NCBI GenBank assembly: GCA_948470475.1
Contig: OX419345.1
Location: 18,050,239 to 18,114,238 of the forward strand
Reading direction: 5' to 3'
DNA length: 64,000 nucleotides
From: Galaxea fascicularis
Lineage: Eukaryota > Cnidaria > Anthozoa > Scleractinia > Euphylliidae
Shown here: positions 1-12,200 of the stretch, one piece after another
How the letters are laid out: every line of letters starts with the position of its first letter
How positions within the stretch are numbered: the stretch's first letter is position 1
The notes under the pieces: model-generated
Told to the model about the DNA's origin: nothing
The model's input: only the letters and a program-made list of their open reading frames with translations
The model's database searches: none
Translations under genes and position numbers: made by a program

Positions 1-1
1 A

Positions 2-241
2 AAAAATGCGATTTCACTTAATAAGGAAATACGTTCCCTTGTAAAACAAAGGAAAACCTCTTTCCAAAACGCTTTTATGGCTTTGGAGGAGCCAACGTCT
101 TGTGATCATTTTGTTTTACCGCGAAAGCGTGAAAACAGAAAACAGAAGAGATATGTACGCGATGAGGCCAAAATAGATCATGCCCTTGGAATTTATTTTG
201 TGAAAAATGAAATTCGTTTCAAAAAGAAACCTGGGATATAA
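2..241 (+). CDS. possible terminal coding exon of an upstream gene (partial)
   Basis: The frame starting at base 2 is open for 79 codons and ends in TAA at 239-241. It is cut by the window edge, so the start and any splice acceptor are not visible. The peptide is Lys/Arg-rich, with segments such as RSLVKQRKTSF and YFVKNEIRFKKKPGI, and has no motif I recognise. An open run of this length is uncommon in DNA this AT-rich but not rare enough to be decisive. It could be a chance frame or a transposon remnant. No function is proposed. Confidence 0.3.
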   Translation, partial: KNAISLNKEIRSLVKQRKTSFQNAFMALEEPTSCDHFVLPRKRENRKQKRYVRDEAKIDHALGIYFVKNEIRFKKKPGI

Positions 242-3105
242 CCGGCGTCCATCGCAGAAAAACATGTAAAACGTAATCGAACAAAATTGAACGACAATAA
301 GAATATTTAATGATTCAATTCGTTAGTAGTTGGATTCATATCTGTCTGTTCTGAATGTTCTTGAGACACGTTAATTTTGACGCTTGCACCATACATCCAG
401 GTGTGATTTAATAGCTGAAAAACTGGTTGGACGTTTGGCGGAAAATCAGTTTTCCTTTGAGTGTACTTAGTGTAGCTAGGGTTCTTAGAAGCTGAAGGTA
501 TTTTATCATGATCAGCGTAACGTGTGAATTAAGAAAAAGAGCCTATATCAAGTTTACATCAGCTAGTTTGTTTTATGAAAAATTCAGATCGCATATTCGG
601 TATCCGGTTGTGACTCGCATTGAAAACACCTTCATGAAATGACTTGAATCAAACATTCAATCTAAGACTGATTTCTTTAAACGCTTGTTTTTAAAAACTG
701 CAAGAAAACATTAAGAATGCCACATCAGGGTTTTCAACTGTTTTGTAAAGTAGCGGACATACTTCTGAAAGTACCGGACGTGAATGTTTACAGTAGTAAA
801 AAAAATCGCCAATATTGATCTCAAGTACCGGACGTGGAATGGCAAACGACCGGACGAAACGTCCGGCCTCCGGCCTCAAATGAAAACCCTGCCACATCAT
901 CTCCTGGCCTAGCCTTATGTCTCATTAAGGTATCCGATAGCAGAGGTTTCAATAATTTTTGAATAGCCGTCTGAGCTAGAAAAGTAAGCGGCGACTTGAT
1001 TAATTTTTTCGATCATTGAAGTGAAATCTAGACAAAGAAGGCGGCGATTTACGCCGGTTCCCGACTTCTAATGAAACCACTGTCGATAGAAGTAATTTTC
1101 AATCAGGTACCGTTCCATGTAAAACTTGTAAGCGCCTATATGACAAGAAAAACGAATTAAGAAAATGCGTTTCAAACGGAATCATCAAATCAACTTTTTG
1201 CTCAAAGAAAAGTAAAAGTGAATTGATGTGCTTTACGTTAGAAGAGTGCTGCTCATTAATTTTCCATTTTCATCTTTGTTCGTTTCTTTGTTCATTCCTG
1301 TTATAAAAAATGCAGCGTTAAATTAGCAGTTTTAAATTATTTCCTGTCATCTTTGGTTATCAGTGAAATATACCCTTACCCAAATGGTTCTTATTTATTC
1401 CTTAAACGCAGTTTGATGTCGAGAAAATTTGATGAAAATTGAAGTTGCATTTGACTGCTCAAAAATACTGCCATTGAAGAGATTTCATATGAATGCACGG
1501 TCACGCAACGGCGGATTTCATAAAAAGCACTAGAAGAAAGTAATGTTAAATACTGGCTTCAAAAGTGACATCAGGATGAGTTTTTTTCCCGAGGTTTTGG
1601 TTTACGAATTACTCAAACGAGCCACCCTCATTGCTGAGAAAATATGTGTAATGCAGATCAAGAATAGGAGTGAAATACTTGGAGAGGCTTTCAGAAACTC
1701 TCCTGACTCCTGCCTGAGGCTCTCTGTTTGACTCATGCAGGGTTTTATCGAGCACTTTCGTGACGCAGTTTAATTTTAAAGTCTTTCTCTGCACGAGAAT
1801 GAAACGCTTTAAGAACCCTAAAAATGAGGTTAAAAAGGTTACTCAAGGTTAGAGTATAGGCAATAGAACAAATACAGTTTGAGTTCGGTCAGATAAAAAC
1901 GGTTAGACACAACACCGTTCCATTAAACTTAACTTGACATTTCTGGAAAGAAGTCAGTTTAGATTTAAACATAAGCAAGTTAAGCTATGTTTTTCCTGCA
2001 ATCCACAGTTATGCTAAAACGCAGACAAAGAACGAGGTTGCCCCATCAGAATGAGGCTAGAGTGAGTGAGAAATTAAAGTTAATCCAAGTTACGGACTTA
2101 TTTTGGTTTCTACCCAAGGGCGCTTTAGCCTTTCCTGTTGTTATATGAAGCTTTCAAATCGTTTTGTCTTCCATGTCGTCTCTATTCTCTGTAACAAACG
2201 TTTCAAGATTAGTGCTCCGCTTAGCGGCTTTGCTTTACATTGCTTAGTGGGAGAAAGTAGCGAAAATATCACGACATACAACTTTTATTGAACCTACTGA
2301 GTTAGTTATTGAGTATAAAGTAAGTTTAGCCTTGTTTTAAAAGCTTTGCAAAAACTCATTTTTACAGGGAAGACTGTACATGATCGCGCTTTGATGTAAA
2401 CCTGTAGAGTAACTCGGAAATGGCTTGTTCGTCATACAGTACTTAGCAACGACCGACCTCAGGTGAGCGTTATATTACTGTTCATAACTTATCCATACCA
2501 ATTAAATATTTTTCAGAGATTTTGCTTTCAACAAGTTGTGGAAAGGAAAAGAATCACTTTTAAATGCTCTGCGACTATACTTACCATCTCTCCATTCGTT
2601 AGCATTCAAACTGCCTGGACTTCATGTGATTTGTTACCATTAAGGATTCGTTACGACTTACAACAGAATGTCAATTCATGATTCCCGGAAAATACGAAGT
2701 CAATCGGAAGCTTTTGATGGTTTCTTTTGCATGCCACGCCTTTAAGGAAACAGAAATGTACTTACCATACAATAAGAAGATATGTAGAACCTTCCCTTTA
2801 ATTACCGAAGAGTTATCGCCGAAGGTTTCGATAAGATATTTCGCTCTGAATCCTCTGATAACAGGGACACTAAGCGCAGTTAAACCACGATGAGATTAAT
2901 GATGATAAAACGCGTAAAAGTGAACTATATAGCTCAAGTAACGTTAAGTTTATATTCCAGGTGGAATCCAGATATTGACTTTCTTTTTTGATATATATGT
3001 CCATCGAGAAGACAAGTTATGATTCGCAATTGCCTGCGAGGTTTCTTTAATAGCAACAAATATTGCTTACTGTTTGAATGCTGTTTATGTCGTTCCGTCA
3101 ACTTT
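242..3105. other. non-coding stretch, no gene seen
   Basis: Only short frames without family resemblance are present. Around 770-880 a CCGGAC motif recurs several times (for example ACCGGACGTG twice and CCGGACGAAACGTCCGG), suggesting an old repeat, but no element could be bounded. Confidence 0.5.
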
Positions 3106-3171
3106 CTAAAAGGATGCTGTCAAACAGTGAAAGGTTTCAAACTTTCACACTGTTTGACAGCGTCCTTTTAG
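3106..3171. repeat. 28-30 bp inverted repeat (hairpin)
   Basis: The left arm at 3106-3133 begins CTAAAAGGATGCTGTC. The right arm at 3142-3171 is its near-perfect reverse complement, with an 8-base loop between them. This is either the core of a small palindromic MITE or a local inverted duplication. Confidence 0.7.
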
Positions 3172-3219
3172 CGTTAATATCTGTTTATTTAACCTTTGGA
3201 GCAAAACATCACTCAGTGA

Positions 3220-3466
3220 GATGGGAAATTTCTAGTGTGGTAAGTGTATGAAAGATGTGGTTTATTCAATACTGTCACTGAGTCTCGCAAACTCGGAAAG
3301 CTCTCATAAATCTCCCGTAGCTCAGTAGTAGAGCATCTTAGCAAACGGGAGGTCATTCTTGTTGAGGAGAACTCTGAATTCTTTTTTATTAGAGTTTGCG
3401 TGTCTTGACAGTATGCACTGAATAAAACATATCTTTTATTCATTTACCACGCTAGAGATTTATCAT
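3220..3466. repeat. MITE-like inverted repeat enclosing a tRNA-like segment
   Basis: An imperfect inverted repeat of about 70 bp has its left arm near 3225-3300 and its right arm near 3390-3465. Both arms share TACTGTC and the CGCAAACTC motif. The centre (3312-3352) looks like the 5' half of a tRNA, including an A-box-like TAGCTCAGTAGTAGAGC. No intact B box follows, so it is a tRNA-derived remnant or a SINE head, not a working tRNA. Confidence 0.5.
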
Positions 3467-3537
3467 CTGATCTCACTCTCATCACCAATACTCAACCTAT
3501 CGACACTCTGATCTGGTGGAAGTTTGCCACGTGGACC

Positions 3538-3742
3538 GAAATCCTAATACCAGCATGTATATTCTCCATACTGTTCTCCATACATTTTCTATGGTAATGA
3601 TGAGGAGAATTTGTTAAACAATCAAGATCTTTGTAACTTGTCTAACTCCTCTTTAATCCTTTAAATCCTAAAATCAGAATGTATATTCTCCACGATGTTC
3701 TCCATACATTTTCTATGGTACTGATGAGGAGAATTTATTATT
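3538..3742. repeat. two direct copies of a ~77 bp repeat
   Basis: Near 3540-3617 and again near 3663-3741 the same unit occurs, starting AATCCTAA and containing ATGTATATTCTCCA and TTCTCCATACATTTTCTATGG. The copies are diverged by several substitutions. No coding potential. Confidence 0.75.
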
Positions 3743-6700
3743 TGTTACTTGTTGATCACTTCCTTCTTTCTCATGGCCTTTATGTTTGATTGAGCAGTGT
3801 TACTATAAGTAGAAATTAGACATTGACCACTCTGAGGAGGGGTTTAATAAGGGTTAATACTGCCTTAATTAAAGCACCTGGACTTGTACTCAGAAGGTCA
3901 TAAGCTTGACTGGTTTGGAAAACTCTGGATTCTTTTCCGAGTTTGCGTGGGACTGTATCTGAGCAACTTACATCTTTCATCACTTAGGATTGTTTGTGAT
4001 AAGGACCTAATTATGAGCAAAATATTCCGTGTTCGTGGGGAAAGGTATATAAGACCAAACAGCTTTAACGCAAAGGCAAAGCCATTGAAATCTCATATCA
4101 GTGAGTACTTAAGATGAATGACGCGAGAAAAAAAAGGCATCGAGTTAGGAAAAGGGTGAAAAACGTCGTAAAATACGGAACCCTGTAAAGGGTTATTTCT
4201 TTACAGCGTTGTCCTGAGTACCACATCCGCATATTGAAAAGTGGGATCAACATCAGAATCTGGGCAACTGCGTAACATATTGACGCCATTATAACTTATT
4301 GGGTTGGGGGAGGGGGAGGTGGGTAGTATAGTCAACTTATTATATTGCGGTCATGCCCGTGCCGATATATCATTTCATTTTAAGTTAGAAAAGATTATCG
4401 TACTAGACTTCCCATGACATGGACAATTTCAGCACTACTTCCTTCAATATTAAAGAGGTGTTATATGAAAAGGGTCCAGTCGAAGATCTTTTAAAGATTA
4501 AAGGTTACCACTTAGCTGTACATATTCAAAGATTAAAACAAACCTCACCAAATTCCTTCACATTGAAAAAAGTGCCGCACTCCATAATGATACACCTTGA
4601 CATACAGTTCTAATTCCCATTCGCTCCTGGCAATCGATCCTTCCCTGTTATATTTTTGACTTTATTCATAAAAAATACATGTCGGATGTAACAGGAACTT
4701 TTCGAAAGTGTGAAATTCTAATAGACCATTCTAAACGTAGACCCGACGGCAAATGATTGAGCGATCATTGATCGTACCAAGAGGCAATTTAAATTGTTAA
4801 AGGAAGTATAAATTTACACAAAAGACAGTGTATGTCATAACGGCTTCTGAACACAAGTTGGCGAAAGAACCACGCCTTTTAGAGCGAAACGGAGTTACCG
4901 CGTGATATTTCAATCGTCAGAGAGGAAGTAGTACGTTTTCCAGACAAGACGCAGAGGCCGTCAAAAACACACATGAGCTAGAGTGCAGTAGGCGAGTGAT
5001 ATTACAAACACTTAAAAGACGCAAAATGAAGAAATAACGTAGTTCTTTTTTGTTGACCACAATCGGCCTGATATGACCTTGTGGTAAAACATACCAAAGA
5101 ACAAATTATTATCAATTCACTTAAGCTGACCGCGATCAAAACTCACTTGAGAAATCAATTTTCCTGAACATGGCAGGCCTAATATTAATGTTCTTCACCT
5201 CAGTGCGAAAGTGCAACAAATTTCTAAACCCTGTGGTCGATATGGTGGCATGAAAGCTCACATAAGGAATGTACTTTATAGTTGGTTCTTTGTTATTCTC
5301 AGCAGCGTACAAACTCAATTAAAACAAAGCTTGCCTCAAGTATTTCCAATATGCTGGTTAACTCCAAGTTATCACAAAATAACAAACTTTAACCTATTCC
5401 TATTTAGAGCTACAATCTCGGTCAAAACAAATGAAAAATTTGAGCCCCCCTCCCCCATTTCAATGATGAAAAAAAGGCGCGTTTTGGTTTGCGCACGAAC
5501 TCATCATTGATAGGGGGGAAGAGGGGTTTTATTTCTCATTTTGTTTAGTCCAAGATTGTATATCTTTCGGTGTTAATCTAACAAACTATACACCATGCTG
5601 CTGATAACAGTTTGAGAGCACTTGACAGTGATGACGCACTAGACAATTTGGTCCTGTTTCAAATCCCGCACTCGACATTTGTGACGATCGGGGTCAAGGA
5701 TTAAACTCGACTCGATAAAATACAATGCACGCGATTGTTCTCTGACTGAACAGTAGGCGAAATATGAAAATATTAGAACCGCTGTCGTGTCTATAGCATA
5801 GTAAATAGCGTTACAAAATACTATGGTTAAACAGCTTTCGTTTAAGTGATCCCCATTTAGAAATTCATTCTTTCACTAAAGTAACGTGATAAGCATCTTA
5901 GCAAACAGCACTTCAGAAACGAAAGCTGTGCCGGATAGCTTTTCCGTAAATGGCCACACTGAAGAATTTGATTCACGTACTCAACGTTAAAACCACAAGA
6001 TAGACACGAGAGGCAACGAGAATCGCAGAAAAGAGATATTTTACTGAGTTCCTGGCGCTCATATACCTTTAACATGAACCACGGCACTGCAAAACAACTT
6101 CTCTCCATTTACTTTCCCATCTTGCCCATTTATGTAAAAAGCCATTTTAAACGCTGATTTTCATAAGTGTTACTGACCAATACAGGTTAATTTCAGCACA
6201 GTTAAAAAACTTTTACTTACGCTAAAAATTTAAGACCAAGCATCTCTCGATGTTAATCTCCCAAAATGTGTACCCGCATGCTGAGAGCACCTGATTTCAT
6301 GACGTAGAGACCAGTTTGGTCGTGTTCCATTTCCTAGTCATTCAGTACACACTTGACATAAATGACTATTAAACCAGGGGCCCGTTTCGCGAAAGTTCCG
6401 CAAGATGTTTTCGCCACCATCACCGTCGTTGTATCTTTTGGTATTGTTTTGGTAAAATTGTTTTCCAACTTCAACAAATACTGGAGGAGCTTGAGCTCGC
6501 CTCCCCCTCTCCCCCCCCCCCCCCCCCAACCCTGCCCGCTTCCCTGCTACGGGCCTGCTAACAAAGTCAGGAACTGAACGCAACAAGGCAATATAATCTA
6601 AGTGATTTACCCTAGCGGTCTCCACACCAATGGAGGCTAAACGAGGTGATTGCAGTTTTCAAAGGGAATTGCAGTCTGCTGCTGTGAAAGCAGAACGATA

Positions 6701-6990
6701 ACGCATTGATTCGGCCGCCTTCTCGAAAGCAGAGCGTGATAAAGCACCAAACGACTTCAATTATTCTATGTTGATGTTATTATTGTTTAATCACCAACAC
6801 AAAAATGTAACCTTAACTGCAACGCGTAAAACGCTTTTAAAAATGTTACCAAGTAAAAGTGTTACCAAGTGTTGGAATTATCGCTGCCGTATTAAATAAA
6901 CGTTCGTGCTTCTCACGACGTTCCAGTGGAAAAAAGCTTGTCTAACGAAAACATAACTGAAAAATTGTCTTGATAGACTCTCCAGTCATA
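3743..6990. other. non-coding stretch downstream of the T-box gene
   Basis: No family-recognisable frame was found. The stretch includes a G-rich tract near 4303-4323, a C-run near 6496-6528, and an ATTAAA poly(A)-signal variant on the minus strand at 6786-6791, about 200 bp past the T-box stop. Confidence 0.45.
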
Positions 6991-8996
6991 TCAACCGATT
7001 GATGCATTTACTGGCTGAACTGTAGCACTGGTTAGTGGATAAATGACACTACACAGCGGTTCCAGGCTCAAACGGCTGAAGTTTGTGCGAGTCGTCTTGT
7101 AGTGGCGAGTTCCATGAAGTCGCGAACGAGGAGTTTCATGTTCGTGTTTGTTCGGTAGAGAAAACGAATAGAATTTCTCTAGAGAAAGAGCCTGTACAGC
7201 TACAGTGCTGTCGAGAGCGATAAATCCGGAATGACCAGTTTGACTTGTTTGGTACGGGTTTGCTGTTGAGTAGTCTGCTAGGTTAACAGGAGATGGATGC
7301 AAATGCTGGGAGGGCAGAAAATGAGAATTTGGAGGACGTTCTCGGACGAATCCTTGTTGCTGAAGACCAGATTGGATGTTTTCGCTTATGGAAAAAGTGT
7401 CTACTATTATGGGATAAATGGTGTTGTCACTGACATAACCACTGTCCTTTGAGGCATCTATCGCTGGCTTCCTGATTATCGCCTCTCCAGGTTGATTTGG
7501 AGCAGGGACGATTAGCCGATATCCCGAATGTTTGTTTGCCGGAGGTTTTTCATCGTTGGTTTCACTCCCGTGAACTGGAATTGGGCCCACAAGTAATGGA
7601 TTTACCGATTTTTCTCTTGTAGGATCAGTGAGATTCATCTGAGATCGATTCGTTGTTACCATGGTATCCTTGTCCAATATAAATCTTTTATGAGAAATCC
7701 TGCCACTGCTATCAACAGCAGCGCATGTTGCCACGGTGACTGACGAGCTTGTAATATTATTGGAGGAGACTGACGTCAGATTTTCACAAGAAAAAGAAGA
7801 TATTGCTGTAGCAGGAGGAAGAGGGGGAGAGTGGACTCCGGCGTCACCCTCAGGGACCACGGTAGCTACGCTTATGTTATTAGCTGCAGATGGTGGTGTA
7901 GCTAAGCCACCACCATTTGAGTTTCCTGGGAATTTGTTTCTTTTTTCACCTTGTGAAGTAGTAGGGTTTAAAGAAGATATCTTTGATGGCCATAAAGAAA
8001 CTTGTGGAACAGAAAGCGAGGACGAAGAAGATAAGGTGGATAGTAATTCCCCTTTACGTGTTGACCGCGGGAGGTACGATCTGTCGCTTAAAGTCTCCTC
8101 TGCCTTAAGGTCCTCTCTACACATCTGAATTAAGGCATTAAGAGAAGAATCCGCTGTGTTCTCAGGTCTTGAAGAAGGCGACAACGAAGAAATACTTTCC
8201 ACTGACGATGTCACGGCACCGGATTCTTTGGGCGGGACTTGTACACTGTCTCTTGATCCGGCACCAGATTCTTTGGCTGGAGGGCATGAATTCTCCTGAC
8301 AGGTGACTGGCAAGTCGACTGCAATCCGAGATATCAACAGGAGCGAGTCTTGATCTACATCCTGAAAATGTGGCGCCTTTTCAGCTTCTACGCAAGAAGA
8401 CGTAGTAGCGTCTGGGGACTCCTGAGGTGTACTAACATCTGAATACGAGGATACTTCAGATTTGTCTTTCCAATAGCATTCATTGACCTGAGACTCCGAC
8501 AGCGGTACGTTGTCTTGATTAGAATTGGGTTTGTCCTGCTGCATTTCGCTTGTTTCTTCCCCAGTTTTAAGGTTTATGGCTGTAACAGACAAGTGGTCTG
8601 TCCTTTGCAATTTCCTCGGAAGGTATTTCTTTCTCCTGTTAACTACACCTTTGGCAGTGTCACTTAAGTTACTCCTACTGTTCACCTGGATTCCATGGTT
8701 TCTGGTGTCGTTACTGATTTTTGTTTCATTTCCATGGTCATCCACCTGTATAGGGAGGAAGCCTTTCAACTCAGAAAACTCGGGACTATACCTTAGCGAC
8801 AACTGCTCGTCAAACCCCCACATCCATTCCCTGGTTTCCTGACAAGCTAACTGCGACTCGCTTTGACCAGCGGGAATAAGCTGGTTCGTGGGCTGATTAT
8901 TTGTCGGAGGTATTGAGTCTACCACCTTTTCTTGCCTGTATGTCTCATTGTTAATCGGTTTGTATACGTAGAATGACACATCTCTACGCAGCCGAT
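6991..8996 (-). CDS. T-box gene, last exon (Ser/Thr/Pro-rich C-terminal region)
   Basis: A 2,006 bp exon, open to its stop at 6991, joined in phase after acceptor CGACCTAG. The product is a long low-complexity tail rich in Ser, Thr and Pro with serine runs. It has no second domain I recognise, and is likely a regulatory or transactivation region, as is common for T-box proteins. Confidence 0.85.
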
Positions 8997-9193
8997 CTAG
9001 GTCGAAAAGAAAACATTTTGAATTAAGGAACCGATGTGTGATATCATCATGAAAACAATTTTCAGGGGGAATAAATTATTGTATAAATATAGAACCATGA
9101 AGGTGGGGACTGACTAACTGACTGACTGACTGACTGACTGACTGACTGACTAACTAACCCACTGACTGACTGACTGACTGATTGACTGGCTGG

Positions 9194-9227
<34 letters not shown>

Positions 9228-12200
9228 CCCTGACTCAGTGACTGACTGACTGACTGACTCATTGACTAACTGGCTGACTAACTGACAGACTGACTGAAAT
9301 ATGAGGTGATTTAAGTATTACAATTACCGCCCTTACAGAGAAAGTTACCATATTTTAGACCTAGTTTACACGTCGCGTTATCGCCGAATTTAATTCAGAC
9401 GAATTTAATTCGCATTAAATTCGTCGATCCGTCGACATAAATTGATGTGTGGTTTTAGACGTCCAAATTAATACAGTCGAATTTAATTCGGTAATGTATT
9501 GTTTCTCATCAGAGAAATCATGTTGAGATTATAATTTATAGTACATTAAAATAATGTATGGATTTAATTCGATGCGTCACTTATGCGATGTTTAAACTGA
9601 AGACGCGTTACCGAGGTTTTATTCGTCTTGCCAACACAGATAAATTAAACGTTTTCGACGAATTTAATTCGTTTTAGACGTCATGTTGTAGCAAGATTTG
9701 ATTGCTTTTGAAAATTTCAATTAAATTCGACGATAGTGCGACCGTCTAAACTAGGCCTTAGAGTGATTGAGTAATGTTTTAGCGTCTCTCACCTTTCAGA
9801 AAGGGTAGCATTGCCTGCATTCCGTTTAACTGTTCTTCATTGTAAACCTGTTCAGTGGCTTGTTTCTTTGTATGATCATTCGAACTTGTAGACGAGTCAG
9901 TCCCAAACTCAAGGTCCTCTCTGTTGTCACTTAAACTCTCTTCTAGGTTGGAGCTGTTTGACGCTGAATCATCATGAAATCTAGCTCTCGCTTCCATGAA
10001 TTCCATGCGACGCCTGTCACAATACAAAGCCAGTCTAGTTAAAGAGTATTTGGCAACTTTCTTCAGCAATTACCCTTGAAAAATATTAAATTTCCCTCCG
10101 CTCTTGATATCACGCTCCTTAGGATACGTATGAGCCCATGCAGAACTTGTAAACACCCGCGTGGCATTCAAATTGTTCTAAAAAACAGTAGCGGTGTCTT
10201 TTGCGTAGTTGCTTAGTTTCTCAGAGAAGGTAGAAATGCCTTTTAAACAGGCATAAATTAAATGATAAAAGAATATGGAAATGATAAATGAGACACACAG
10301 CTTTCCTGGCCTCGCAACCAAAAGTTGAGACCGTAGGCCCTGGCCGTCTGCTACTTCTTCAGTGTTTCATGGTTAGCAGGGGACGTTAACCACGCAATTC
10401 TCGCAAAGAGTGGCTGGGGTACAGAGCTCCCAGTGTTGTGGTCTGACTGGGTTGGTGCTTAACATAGGGTGAACCTCATTGTACCTTTCCCCCTTGGACA
10501 GAATTGGCCAAGAAAAATTGCTGTGAACTTTAATTTGGCATTGAAATTGCATTAAAAAGATTGCCGGTATCTTTTGCGTACACTGTACTTGCTTAGTTCC
10601 TGAGAGAAGGTGAAAATGCCATTGAGACAGGCATAAATTTAGAGTAATCCTGTAGCTCTTCCAGACCTAAATTTTCATTGGTTCCTATGAACTGTAGCTT
10701 TTTTGTTATCAGGGAATTTAAGGATAAAAGAAAATATGGAAACGATAAATGAGTCACATTGCAGGCAACTCTGAAGGTCTAATGCCAAGGTTCTTGTCAG
10801 CTTTCCTGGCGTCGCAACCATAAGTTGCTTTTCGGGATTGCGGTTGAAATAGACTCTGAGTACGAGATACATGGCAAAGTTAAATCACCATGTATTCCGC
10901 TACTTGCTTGAAAATGCTCCAGTCATCCTCGTTTTGCACGTTACAAGAAAAGGTCAGTGACTCGTGCAACTCACCGTTTAGCTTGTCCGTGGAGGCCACT
11001 ATTTCTGTACGCTGAAGCGAAAGGATTGGCGTCTATTTTAAGTTTGGTGATCTTCAGAAAAATTAACAGAAAAAAAATGGTCCCGTTACTTGAGCTTTTT
11101 ATTTGCATACAATAGCTGGCCGCATAAGACGGTGTGACCGTCAGGCCTTATTACAAAAGTTTGAAAATGGTTGTTAAGGCATGGGGCCGAACACAAAAAA
11201 AAGTCAAAGGAAAATGTGAAATTTGCAGTACTGTAGCAGCTCTCGTAAGGCTCTAAATTTCATTGACAGGCATAGTGTAGCACCTCTATTGTTTTAGGGA
11301 TAGGGTCCATTGTTTGTGTTGTTTGTTCTTGAAATTTGTTTGTGGTCTGTAATAGTAAAATTAACGTTGGCGATCAAATGCTGACCATCAGTGAACTACT
11401 TTCCTGTGATGCTCTTGGTAGTATTGTGAAAGTCATTTTAAGTCTGGATAATACAATGAATAAATTTTCAAACGAAAGCTATTGACCAGGCAATAGCTTC
11501 AGTGGTGCTGTTTATACCGGTTAGAACGAGCTTCTGAAGTGTGGGCATTTCCAACTAATACTGTTAAAAAACACTTGGTCTGGTGCTATTTATTCCGAAA
11601 GTACGGTGGGCTGAGTTTTGTTCTAACTGAGACCTGCCGCGGTTCTCACGCTATTTTTATAATAAAGGTCTTTATTATTATCATTTCAAACAGACGTTCA
11701 AATTTACATAGACGAGTAAGTATAAGAATAGCTAAAAACAAAGCTAACTAAGGCCCGTTTCAAACGTGGTGCTACTGCAGTGCCTCGCTGGCTCGACTAT
11801 AGACGACTCCAGCACGCCGGTCGAATTTAAATCAGACGAATTAAAAGCTGTTGCCGTAAACATGTGTCAAACCATAACAAATCGGTTTTGCTGACTTTTA
11901 AAATGTCTTTATAATTTATGAATCCACTTCGACACGGCAGTAACTCGACGTTTGAAACCAAGTCGTGCTACTCCCGTGTAGCACGGCAACGTCTGCCCTG
12001 CTACACGGCAGTGGCAAACGAGGACACTTTGTTGCGGACACATTGTTGCTCATTATTGTTTCCATGCTGCGCAAACTGGGAACCATTTGTTGCGGGCACA
12101 AAATGTTTCTGAACAAAATCAGAAACATTTTTTGTGTCCCGGACACAAAATTTGTGTCCGCAACAAATGTTGCGCGCGCGGGCAAACGGGGAAACAACTG

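Noticed and set aside
691..900. 69-codon frame with CCGGAC-rich repeats
   Set aside because: Resembles a repeat fragment; no conserved domain recognised and no exon context.
7736..8128. 130-codon plus-strand frame opposite the T-box last exon
   Set aside because: Antisense of a Ser-rich coding region, which tends to leave the opposite strand open; no family resemblance.
9062..9262. SQSVSQS-repeat protein
   Set aside because: Translation of the CTGA microsatellite.
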